This document shows positions 7,970-15,795 of a stretch of DNA of 64,000 bases, in pieces. Source of the stretch: Schlegelella_A sp035995885 (GTDB lineage Bacteria > Pseudomonadota > Gammaproteobacteria > Burkholderiales > Burkholderiaceae_C); the NCBI GenBank assembly GCA_035995885.1, contig DASYKC010000161.1, positions 29,497-93,496 of the forward strand, given 5' to 3'. Within the stretch, counting starts at the first letter, position 1. Every line of letters starts with the position of its first letter. Made by a program: the position numbers and the translations under genes. Below the pieces are notes generated by a model. That model saw only the letters and a program-made list of their open reading frames with translations, had not been told where the DNA came from and made no database searches.

Positions 7970-8656
7970 ATGCGCACGGAGTTATTGAGCTTCACGCTGA
8001 GACGAGCTGATACCCATCGGGATCTTCTACGCGCGTGCGAAGTTCGAGCCGCGGCATACGGCTACAAGGTTCCGGCGTATCGAGAGTCGATGGCTCAGCC
8101 GGACGCGATTGACGCCAGCCCGTGGACTACTGTATTTCTGTGCGAGGACAAGCTTTCCGGCGAGGCGGTGGGGACGATGCGCGTTCAGACCCGCGAGCAC
8201 GACCGGGGCGAGCTCGAGATGGAACGCTACGTCAAGCTACCAGAGTATCTGGAAAACGCTACGTGCACCGAAGTCACGCGCTTGGCGGCGCCGGTCGGAT
8301 CCGATCCATTCGTGCGACTTGCCCTGTGGAAGGCCGCCTATTTGTTCGCTGCAAGCCAAGGAATAAGTTGGATCGTCATGAGCGTTCGCAAGCCTGCCCT
8401 CATCCGTGCGTACGAGCGGATGGGATCCAAGGACGTTTTCGCGAATCGGGCCGACGGATTCTTTCTGCCTTACGTAGGCAACATGCCGCACCGGATCTAT
8501 GCGCTAGACATCGACAACTTCTACGGTTTTTGGAGCGACAGCAAGCATCCGCTGCTCGAGTTCATGACGGCCACGAATCATGAAGACATCATCGTCGGTC
8601 GCCCGTCAGTGGACCGCCTGTCCATAAGAGGAGTCGGGCTCCGAGTCGTCGAGTGA
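7970..8656 (+). CDS. FeeM/LuxI-like N-acyltransferase (putative N-acyl amino acid or autoinducer synthase)
   Basis: This 228-residue protein has the look of the GNAT-related autoinducer-synthase superfamily, which includes LuxI acyl-homoserine-lactone synthases and FeeM N-acyl amino acid synthases. Enzymes of this family join an acyl group from acyl-ACP or acyl-CoA to an amino acid or S-adenosylmethionine. Visible residues R26, D45, D48, R71, E101 and R104 (the last two in a TEVTRLA motif) follow the order and approximate spacing of LuxI-family invariant positions. The region around residues 115-155 (WKAAYLFAASQG then MSVRKPALIRAYERMG) is the usual acetyltransferase-type core. It has a strong ribosome-binding site and its own promoter. 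Its last 51 bases overlap the tail of the convergent hybrid kinase. The product cannot be predicted. Other options are a PEP-CTERM-system acyltransferase or a plain GNAT; no PEP-CTERM genes are present. Confidence 0.78.
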   Translation: MRTELLSFTLRRADTHRDLLRACEVRAAAYGYKVPAYRESMAQPDAIDASPWTTVFLCEDKLSGEAVGTMRVQTREHDRGELEMERYVKLPEYLENATCTEVTRLAAPVGSDPFVRLALWKAAYLFAASQGISWIVMSVRKPALIRAYERMGSKDVFANRADGFFLPYVGNMPHRIYALDIDNFYGFWSDSKHPLLEFMTATNHEDIIVGRPSVDRLSIRGVGLRVVE

Positions 8657-10597
8657 TTTGGCGTACTCGTAGAGGGGATGGTTTCGATTGCAAACCCCGT
8701 CCGCCGCGTACAAGGCAATCGTCTGCAGTAGCTGCTCCAAGGTAAACGGTTTCATCAACAGGCCGTCCATGCCCGCCTCGTAGCACTCTCGCCTGTCCTC
8801 GTCACTGGGGCTCGCGGTGAGCGCAACGATTGGGACGCTGGGCAACCCAATCCTCGTTTCGATCGCACGGATCTCGCGAGATGCCGTCGGCCCGTCCATT
8901 ACCGGCATTCGACAATCCATGAAGACGAAATCCGGTCGTGGCTTGGCAAACGCAGCGGAGATCGCCTCCTTGCCATTGTTGGCGCGAACCACTTCGGCAC
9001 CTATGTTCGCAAGGTTCGCCGTCGCGATCAACGCATTGACCTCGTTATCCTCAACCAAAAGGACTCGGTATCCCTCTCGAACGTGGGGTAGCTTCGGCTG
9101 CGGTTGAGCCGACTGATCCGACGTCGCGGGCGCTTCGGGAAGAATGGCGGTGAACGTGAACTGCGAACCGACGCCCACCGCGCTGCTGACGCCGACGTCG
9201 CCTCCCATCGCCTGGGCGATCTCGCGGGCGATGGTCAGGCCCAGGCCCGTTCCGTCTGCCGGTCGAGTCGCCGAGTCGTCCGCCTGTCGAAAGGCATCGA
9301 AAATGTGCGCGGCATCTTTCGTCGCGATGCCCGGACCGGTGTCTCTGATCTCAAAGGAAAACAGCTTCCCTTGACGCTGGACCTTCAGCACGACCAAGCC
9401 CGACTTGGTGAATTTCACCGCATTGCCGAGCAGGTTGTGGAGAACCTGGCGAACCCGCGCTGGGTCTCCAATCACCCGGCACGGGGTGTCGATTCGGATC
9501 GAACTGCTGAAGTCGAGACCTTTGCTGTCGCACCTCAGCTTGTACAGATCCGCAACATTGGCAAGCTCAAGCGCCAGATCAAAAGTTGCGTGACGCAGTT
9601 CCAAGCGACCAGACTCAATTCTCGAGATATCGAGTAACGACCCTATGAGTTCTAGCAAATGCGTTCCGGAAGATTCCAGAAGTGCCAGACGATGCTGCAC
9701 GACGGGATCAGCGGCGGTCTGCTTGCGAATTAGCTGGGTCAGGCCCAGGATCCCATGCAAAGGTGTACGGAGCTCATGACTCATGGTGCCGAGAAACAAG
9801 GACTTGACAGCCCCCTGACGTTTCACCTCGAGCAACGCCGCAGCGAGAGCTTCGGCATTGCGCGTTTCGCGCAGACGCGCCTCCTCCGTCGCCTCGTGCG
9901 CCAGGAACTCGCTTCTTAGACGACGTTCAGACGCGTAGGCGGTCACGATCGACTGCAGCAAGACCAGGATCGTGCCCAGCGAAACGAAGACTCCCAGTGC
10001 GTCGCCCCGAAGCGCCACTGCGACGGCAAGTGGAACCAGCATCGAGGTCACGTAGGCTACGGACGCGGCTGCCATGGTGTTGAACCCGTGCGTGGCCATC
10101 AATGCAACACTGCAGAGCACGGCACAAGTCAGGCATGCGAACTCACTTGGACCAAATGCGCACCATGCGCCTGCCGCACCCCAAATGGCGCCATCTAAAG
10201 CTAGTAGCACCAACGTCAGTTGACGAGAGAAACCATCCCTGACCATTGGCCAACTCGAGCGCGAGTACGCCAAGGCTGCCAAGACTCGAACGACCGAGAT
10301 TGCGAGCTTCACGCCCAGCCAGACGTGCGTCGGGGTCCAGCCGAATGTCGGGGTCAGGAATGGAACGAGCAGTGCGGCAAGCACCGAGTTGATAACCGCC
10401 GCTCTGATGACGTGTTTTTGCACACCATCGAGTTGCAATCTTTGAAATCGACTCTTCACCTCTCCGGTCAGAGCGTTTGAAGTGGGTTTCGACGGCGTTC
10501 CAATGCGCCGCAAAACAGACGGCAACACAGATGACACACCCAAATCAATCACTTGACAGTTCTGCTCGTTGATGCCGACTTGCGGTTCAGCCGTCAA
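8606..10597 (-). CDS. Membrane hybrid sensor histidine kinase/response regulator
   Basis: This protein has up to 663 residues. The frame opens with a TTG at 10597 and the true start is uncertain. About six hydrophobic segments occupy residues 65-225, with no large periplasmic domain, so the ligand is probably sensed in or near the membrane. A short coiled linker leads to the HisKA domain with an intact H-box, MSHELRTPLHG, phosphoacceptor H274. The ATPase domain has N-box NLLGNAVKFT and G-boxes DTGPGIA and GTGLGL. A C-terminal receiver follows (LLVEDNEVN, phospho-acceptor D561 in FMDCRMP, KPF). The last residues extend into the convergent acyltransferase gene. It resembles kinases that serve quorum-type signals with multi-helix sensors, a loose comparison. 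No DNA-binding response regulator is nearby, so output may go through a phosphotransfer protein encoded elsewhere. Confidence 0.93.
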   Translation of the reverse strand: MTAEPQVGINEQNCQVIDLGVSSVLPSVLRRIGTPSKPTSNALTGEVKSRFQRLQLDGVQKHVIRAAVINSVLAALLVPFLTPTFGWTPTHVWLGVKLAISVVRVLAALAYSRSSWPMVRDGFSRQLTLVLLALDGAIWGAAGAWCAFGPSEFACLTCAVLCSVALMATHGFNTMAAASVAYVTSMLVPLAVAVALRGDALGVFVSLGTILVLLQSIVTAYASERRLRSEFLAHEATEEARLRETRNAEALAAALLEVKRQGAVKSLFLGTMSHELRTPLHGILGLTQLIRKQTAADPVVQHRLALLESSGTHLLELIGSLLDISRIESGRLELRHATFDLALELANVADLYKLRCDSKGLDFSSSIRIDTPCRVIGDPARVRQVLHNLLGNAVKFTKSGLVVLKVQRQGKLFSFEIRDTGPGIATKDAAHIFDAFRQADDSATRPADGTGLGLTIAREIAQAMGGDVGVSSAVGVGSQFTFTAILPEAPATSDQSAQPQPKLPHVREGYRVLLVEDNEVNALIATANLANIGAEVVRANNGKEAISAAFAKPRPDFVFMDCRMPVMDGPTASREIRAIETRIGLPSVPIVALTASPSDEDRRECYEAGMDGLLMKPFTLEQLLQTIALYAADGVCNRNHPLYEYAKSLDDSEPDSSYGQAVH

Positions 10598-11047
10598 CTT
10601 GGCGTAACGGCGCAGGCCTTAAGCAATGACCGCGGCTCCCTCCGAGGCACTGTGTCGCCATCACATCGGCGCTTTCGAGGAGGCGCGAACGTGATTTTCT
10701 GCACGATTCAACCGCAGCTGCTCCTCTTGGCGCCACTGTTGCCGAGGCGAGCCAAATTCGCGTTGTTGATCATCAAAGGGTTGCATATGTCCTCCACGAC
10801 GCGACGGGCCATGGCTAGTGAGTCACTATCGGCAGTTGCGCGCCAACTTTTAGTCCGTTTCGCGGCGCTGGACCTACAAGTGACATCGAAGCCTTCTACG
10901 GCTTGATTGGCACCACTTTGGACGACCCTGGGCTCGGCCTTTCCACGGCCGTTCTCCGCAGCGAGTTGTCCCCGCGCGCGGAGGTGCCTCGCGCTACCGT
11001 CTCGTGTCGTTCAAGAATGCCGCCGGTACGCACGACGCGACGCCGCC
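10598..11047. other. 450-base low-GC gap between kinase and transporter; possible small ORF
   Basis: Both flanking genes read leftward, so the kinase promoter should lie here. One candidate small gene is on the plus strand: GTG 10691 to the stop ending at 10906, 71 codons, preceded by an excellent GAGGAGG (10677-10683). It encodes a hydrophobic N-terminus (IQPQLLLLAPLL, FALLIIKGL) and a hydrophilic tail without known motifs. Another frame at about 10860-10985 reads like protein (SDIEAFYGLIGTTLDDPGLG) but is preceded by in-frame stops and runs into nonsense. It may be a decayed gene fragment. Neither reading is secure, so no CDS is called. Confidence 0.3.
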
Positions 11048-11935
11048 CTACCCGTCGCCGAGCACCGGTTCCCCTGCGGGCGCGCGGGAGCGACCGCGAA
11101 TCCACATGCCGAAGGAAAGGCCGAACAGCACCATCGTGATCGAATAGACGGCCGCGGGCAGGGCGAATTGAGTGTCGCCCAACGTCGTCATCGCCACGTA
11201 CATCGACAAGACTGCGCTTCTTATGCCGAGTTGGAAGGTGATGGCGATGCCGTTACCTCGGCCAAGCCCCCAGAGCTGGGAAAATCCGTAGCCCAAGCCG
11301 AGGCTCAGCAAGTTGAACAAGACGACGCTACCGCCAACCTCGGTGAAACCACGAATCAGGGACTGCCACTCCTTGACGATGGCTCCTGCCGAAAAAAGGA
11401 CAAGGACCAGAACGCTGAAGATTCGCATTGGCTTGTCGGCTCTTGTCGCAAAAGCGGGAAATCGCGCCCGCACCGCCATACCGAGGATGACTGGAATCAC
11501 CAAGCTCGCCATCGTTTCCACGAGCTTTCCCGTGATCGACGGCATCGCTGTATCGCGGCTCGCGAAGTAGCTCAGCGACCAGCTGCAGATAAGAGGAAGC
11601 GTGAAGAGGCTGAGAGCAGTGTTGACTCCGGTGAGCGTGACATTGAGCGCGACGTTTCCACCAAAGACGTGGCTATACAAGTTTGACGAGATGCTTCCGG
11701 GCGCCGCAGCCAAGAGCATGAGTCCAACCGCATAAGGGGTCGGCAACCGCAATGCAACCGCAATGAGCAGTGCCACCAGAGGCAATATCACCATCTGCAG
11801 GGTGAGGGCGATCAACACCGCGCGTCGCTCGCCGAATGCCCGACGGAAGTCCGCCAATTCAAGCGATAGCCCGAGACCGGCCATCACCACCGCGAGGGCG
11901 ACGAACAGGAGCTGCACAGTGGCCTGAGTTGACAT
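11048..11935 (-). CDS. BASS-family (bile acid:Na+ symporter-like) transporter
   Basis: This integral membrane protein has 295 residues from the ATG at 11935 (MSTQATVQLLF); TTG codons further upstream would lengthen it by up to 19 residues. It shows about nine or ten hydrophobic helices. Family features include GLGLSLELADFRRAF near residue 25, the AAAPGSISSNLYSHVFGGNVAL stretch near residues 75-97, where sodium- and substrate-binding residues sit in BASS proteins, and a later GIRSAVLSMYVA crossover-helix region. BASS proteins move amphipathic organic anions with sodium, in bacteria including bile acids and pantothenate. The substrate is unknown. It lies between two hybrid kinases in a lower-GC block and is divergent from the second kinase. 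Confidence 0.85.
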   Translation of the reverse strand: MSTQATVQLLFVALAVVMAGLGLSLELADFRRAFGERRAVLIALTLQMVILPLVALLIAVALRLPTPYAVGLMLLAAAPGSISSNLYSHVFGGNVALNVTLTGVNTALSLFTLPLICSWSLSYFASRDTAMPSITGKLVETMASLVIPVILGMAVRARFPAFATRADKPMRIFSVLVLVLFSAGAIVKEWQSLIRGFTEVGGSVVLFNLLSLGLGYGFSQLWGLGRGNGIAITFQLGIRSAVLSMYVAMTTLGDTQFALPAAVYSITMVLFGLSFGMWIRGRSRAPAGEPVLGDG

Positions 11936-12236
11936 TGACAAGAGCGCAGACGATCGCCGTGATTGCAACGCTCCGACTTCTAACCTGCTCAATCGCGTAG
12001 CGGCTCAATTCTGTGTGCACGACCGTCAAATAATCACGCAAGACGCGGCTTGTCGAAGATGAAGCCTTGTGCGGTAGTTCAGCGTCCAGCAAGCGGGAGC
12101 GTCAAACGCAGACGATGCCTCGGACAGTCCCTCGCCCGGTTTTCGCCCACTACAACGCCGCCCAGGCGAGACGTAGACTAGGAATCGAGAGCGATCCAGC
12201 CGATACGACAGGTCGGCCTCGACCCGGAAGCCAAGG
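11936..12236. promoter_or_regulatory. Divergent intergenic region between BASS transporter and second kinase
   Basis: These 301 bases separate divergent genes and must hold both promoters. The sequence is less GC-rich than the chromosome around it. A TAGACT (about 12174-12179) could be a -10 for the kinase, but no good -35 lies 16-18 bases before it. I see no long open frame, no strong palindrome and no terminator. Confidence 0.4.
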
Positions 12237-14165
12237 ATGAACATGCCATCGCGTCAGCAGGCCAATCGTCCCAATCGATATCGGTTCACGGACGAGGAGT
12301 TCCTCGAGATCTATCGCAGGCCAGGTGCCCGCTACCTCGGCATCGCTTGCCTGTTCGGCGCCCTCGGAGCGCTTTCGTTCTATCTGATCGACGCCATCGG
12401 CATCGGACACCCGCTGATCGGCGGTATCCAAAGCATGCGCCTTGCGCTGGCCGGCGCCCTTTCCTCCCTTGCAACCTTCATTTGGTTTTCGCCGCGGCAG
12501 ATCGCCAAGCACTACGCACCCATATTCGGCGGCTTCACCAGCCTCGCCGTCGCGATCAGCGCGTATATCTCGTACCAAGGGCACTTGAAGGACCCACCGC
12601 TCGAGCTCCTCTACTCAGTGGACATGACCCTCGTCCTTTGCATCATCGTCATCTTCGGTTTCAGTCGACTTACGTCATTTTCCACGACGGTTCTGACGAG
12701 CAGTGTCGCTGTTGCAATGATTGGCTTTCTCTGGCTGCTCGAGGGCACAGATGCACGTCAACTCATGCGGATGACGACCCATCTCTCGATCATCACGGCC
12801 TGCTGCTTTTCGCTTCATCTCAGCATTCAGCGGCGCGAGTGGGAATTGTTTCTGCTTGCCAAGGAGAATCTGCGCCGAAACAAATACGCCGCCGAGCTCG
12901 AGCGCGCCAAGAGCGCGGCCGAGGACGCCGACGCTGCCAAGTCCCGGTTTCTCGCGAACATGAGTTACGAGATTCGAACACCGATGAATGGAGTCTTGCA
13001 AATACTCGACGTCGTAGGCGATCACGCAAAGGACGACGATCGGCTACTCATAGAACAGGGCCGCAAGTCGGGTCATGCCCTGCTGCGAATCCTGAACAGC
13101 ATCCTCGACTATTCCAAGCTGTCGCATGGAGCCGCGGGCGTCGAGATCTCCGCCGTCGACATCGCGGACGTCTGCCGCACCGTGCTGGATCTTCATGTCG
13201 CCGCGGCGACGACGAAGGGGATCGACCTGCGCTCGCAGTTGGACTTGCCTCCGGGCGGCGCGTCGCGGGTGCTTACCGATGAAGTCAAGCTGTTCGAGAT
13301 CATCAACAACCTGCTGTCGAACGCCCTGAAGTTCACTCAGGTCGGATATGTCGATCTCAACGTCCAGCTCCTCCTTCCCGTTCCGGACAAGTTCCCGCAC
13401 GCTGCCCTGGAGATCCGCGTTCGCGATTCCGGGCCGGGAATATCGACACTCGACCAGGCAAGGGTCTTCTTGCCCTTCTTCCAACGTGATGCCGCGCGCA
13501 ACCCCCGTCACGGTGGCACCGGCTTGGGTCTGGCCATCGTCAAGGAACTCGCGGAGAAGTTGCATGGTCGGGTTCGGGTGGAGAGCGAAGAAGGGCTCGG
13601 AAGCTTCTTCGAAGTTCGACTTCCGGTCACCCTGTCCGAGACCTCGAGTCACGCTGACGCGCGGTCCACGAGTCATCTGCCGGAAGCGGAGAGGGGGTTG
13701 ACGAGGAGCTCGGAGGTCACGCAGAGCGAGTTCAGCGGTCGCTCCCTGCTGATCGTCGATGACAACGAGCTCAATGCCATGCTCGCATCGCGCCTGATGC
13801 AGGCAATGGGCTTTGAGGTCCAGCTCGCCGAGAACGGCGCTGTCGCCCTCGAGCTCTTCGCGAAGAAGCGCTTCGATCTCGTTCTGATGGACTGTCAGAT
13901 GCCGGTGCTCGACGGGTACGAGGCGACCAAGCGAATTCGCGAGCTGGAAGCAAGGACCTCGACGCTGCGTACCCCAGTTATCGCCATCACTGCGTACACG
14001 CTGTCCGGCGACCGGGAGAAATGCCTCGCCTCCGGCATGGACGACTATCTCGCCAAGCCCTATTCGGTTCAGGACCTTCGCCCGAAGCTCGACCGCTGGC
14101 TTGGACGGACTGTGTCTCCAACGGGACCGATCCGCAACCCGGCAATCAGCAAACAAGCACTTTGA
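12237..14165 (+). CDS. Membrane hybrid histidine kinase with Tyr at the phosphoacceptor position
   Basis: This 642-residue protein starts at ATG 12237; an ATG at 12243 is also well placed after AAGGA. About six hydrophobic segments lie in residues 33-195, then a charged linker. The HisKA motif reads FLANMSYEIRTPMNG: residue Y244 (codon TAC at 12966-12968) stands where the phosphorylated histidine is expected. The ATPase domain looks complete, with N-box NNLLSNALKFT, DSGPGIS and GTGLGLAI. The receiver is complete too: LLIVDDNELN, D552 in LMDCQMP, and AKPY. As read, it cannot autophosphorylate by the standard route. It could act as a phosphatase, an allosteric partner of another kinase, or a receiver module; a single-base sequencing error (TAC for CAC) would also explain it. 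Other catalytic boxes show no decay. Confidence 0.93.
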   Translation: MNMPSRQQANRPNRYRFTDEEFLEIYRRPGARYLGIACLFGALGALSFYLIDAIGIGHPLIGGIQSMRLALAGALSSLATFIWFSPRQIAKHYAPIFGGFTSLAVAISAYISYQGHLKDPPLELLYSVDMTLVLCIIVIFGFSRLTSFSTTVLTSSVAVAMIGFLWLLEGTDARQLMRMTTHLSIITACCFSLHLSIQRREWELFLLAKENLRRNKYAAELERAKSAAEDADAAKSRFLANMSYEIRTPMNGVLQILDVVGDHAKDDDRLLIEQGRKSGHALLRILNSILDYSKLSHGAAGVEISAVDIADVCRTVLDLHVAAATTKGIDLRSQLDLPPGGASRVLTDEVKLFEIINNLLSNALKFTQVGYVDLNVQLLLPVPDKFPHAALEIRVRDSGPGISTLDQARVFLPFFQRDAARNPRHGGTGLGLAIVKELAEKLHGRVRVESEEGLGSFFEVRLPVTLSETSSHADARSTSHLPEAERGLTRSSEVTQSEFSGRSLLIVDDNELNAMLASRLMQAMGFEVQLAENGAVALELFAKKRFDLVLMDCQMPVLDGYEATKRIRELEARTSTLRTPVIAITAYTLSGDREKCLASGMDDYLAKPYSVQDLRPKLDRWLGRTVSPTGPIRNPAISKQAL

Positions 14166-14175
14166 GTGGCGACGC

Positions 14176-14835
14176 TCAGCGCTTGATATCCAGCTCGCCG
14201 TAGAGCCGCTCGACCAGGGCACGCAGGCGTTCGAGCTCGGTCTCCGCCATCGCCACCCTCGCCTTCAGCGTCGCCAGCTCGCTCACCGGCACGATCGTCT
14301 CGTCGTCGCTCGCCGCCGTGAACACGCTCAGGTCGACTGGGCCGCCGAGGAGATGGGCCCAGCGCTGCTCGCGGGCGCCCGGGGCGCGCGGCAGCTTGAG
14401 CGCGAGCGGACCGCCCTTCTCTTGCGCGCGCGCCGCCAGCTCGTCGAGGAAGCCCTCGACCGCCGAGACGTCGGCGAAGCGATGCAGACGGTCGCTCGCC
14501 GCGCGCAGCTCCGACGCGGTCTGCGGGCCGCGCAGCATCAGCGTCGCCAGCAAGGCGACCGACTGCGACGGCAAGCCCAGCACGCGGCCCAGGTTGTGCT
14601 CGTAGCGGGCGACGCGCGAGCCGCTCGACTCGAACGCGAGCGACAGCGACTTCAGGGCGTCGACCGCGCCCTGCACCTCGGCCTCGCTCGCCGCAAGCAC
14701 CGGGTCGCGCGCCGTCTTCTGGTTGCAGCCGAGCGTGAGCGTGTTCAGCGACAGCGGATAGCTGTCGGGCACGGTCAGCGACTTCTCGACGAGCACGCCG
14801 AGCGCGCGCAATTCGAGCAACGACAGCGGCCGCAT
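14176..14835 (-). CDS. yceH: YceH family protein (DUF480/UPF0502)
   Basis: This 219-residue protein is typical of the YceH family, known from structures to carry two winged-helix domains. The N-terminal part (LSLLELRALGVLVEKSLTVPDSYPLSLN) and CNQKTARDPV are strongly characteristic, followed by VALLATLMLRGPQTASELR in the second winged helix. The C-terminus from about residue 185 is a predicted coiled coil (ELATLKARVAMAETELERLRALVERLY). The start is the ATG at 14835; a GTG one codon earlier is also possible. Function is not established. Its 3' end faces the second hybrid kinase across ten bases, and GC content is back to the chromosomal level here. Confidence 0.92.
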   Translation of the reverse strand: MRPLSLLELRALGVLVEKSLTVPDSYPLSLNTLTLGCNQKTARDPVLAASEAEVQGAVDALKSLSLAFESSGSRVARYEHNLGRVLGLPSQSVALLATLMLRGPQTASELRAASDRLHRFADVSAVEGFLDELAARAQEKGGPLALKLPRAPGAREQRWAHLLGGPVDLSVFTAASDDETIVPVSELATLKARVAMAETELERLRALVERLYGELDIKR

Positions 14836-14932
14836 CACGGCAAAGGGTCGCTCGCCCGGACGCCGCGCCGCGCCGAAACCGGCCGCGTCACCTCGCCGGG
14901 CAACGAACGCAGTGAGGCGCGGTCGAGCGCCA

Positions 14933-15715
14933 CTACAGCGCGAAGCCGTCGTCGGCCTGGATCACGGCGCCGTTGATGAAGTGGCTCTCGTTGGCGCAGA
15001 GCATCATCAGCACGACGTCGAGGTCGGCCGGGCTGCCGACGCGCCGGCGCGGCAGCATGTCGATCAGCTTCTTGCCCTGCTCGGTCGACCATTGCAGGTG
15101 GTTCATCTCGGTGTCGATGTAGCCCGGGCAGATCGCGTTGACGTTGATGCCGAAGCGGCCCCACTCGAGCGCCATGGCCCTGGTCATGTGGACGACCGCG
15201 GCCTTGCTCATGCAGTAGACGCCGATCTTCGGCATGACCTTGAGGCCGGCCATCGAGGCGATGTTGACGATGCGGCCGCCGGTGAAGGTGCCCGGCGCCG
15301 CGCCCTTGGCGCGCGCGATCATCCGCTTGCCGACCTCCTGGGCGACGAAGAACGCGCCGCGCGTGTTGACGTCGAAGACGTAGTCGTAGTCGTCGGGGTC
15401 GACGTCCACGAGCGGCTGCGTCGTCGCCACGCCCGAGTTATTGACCAGGATGTCGATCGTCCCCATCTCCGTCTCGGTGTGGGCGACGGCCGAGCGGATG
15501 CTGTCGTGGTCGGTGACGTCGAGCGCAACGACATGCGCATCGCCGCCTTCGGCCTCGATCTCGGCGCGCAGGCTCTTCAGCCGCTCGACGCGCCGGCCCG
15601 CGAGCGCGACGCCGGCGCCGGCCTTGGCGAGAACGCGCGCGAACTGCGCGCCGAGACCGCCCGAGGCGCCGGTGACGAGGGCGACGCGGCCCGAGAGATC
15701 GATCTGATAGCTCAT
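14933..15715 (-). CDS. Short-chain dehydrogenase/reductase (FabG-like)
   Basis: This is a classical SDR of 260 residues, a cytosolic NAD(P)-dependent oxidoreductase. It has the TGASGGLG nucleotide-binding motif near residue 16, the NNSG motif near residue 91, catalytic serine in NIASMAG near 151 and YCMSK near 168 (catalytic Tyr and Lys). An acidic-lacking GRRVERL sequence at the end of the second strand suggests NADPH preference, an inference. The substrate cannot be read from the sequence; relatives act on 3-oxoacyl-CoA, sugars or polyols. It is divergent from the ETF-ubiquinone oxidoreductase gene, which hints at a role in acyl-CoA or amino-acid oxidation. Confidence 0.9.
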   Translation of the reverse strand: MSYQIDLSGRVALVTGASGGLGAQFARVLAKAGAGVALAGRRVERLKSLRAEIEAEGGDAHVVALDVTDHDSIRSAVAHTETEMGTIDILVNNSGVATTQPLVDVDPDDYDYVFDVNTRGAFFVAQEVGKRMIARAKGAAPGTFTGGRIVNIASMAGLKVMPKIGVYCMSKAAVVHMTRAMALEWGRFGINVNAICPGYIDTEMNHLQWSTEQGKKLIDMLPRRRVGSPADLDVVLMMLCANESHFINGAVIQADDGFAL

Positions 15716-15795
15716 GAATCGTGCAGCGACTGCGCTCCGTAGAATCGACCGCCAGTTTAGACGCGCGCCCGGCCGACAAGAAAAGCGAGACAGCG

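Noticed and set aside
10896..11105. Small minus-strand frame near the end of the BASS gene
   Set aside because: Arg-rich, overlaps the 3' end of the transporter in another frame and has no initiation signal.
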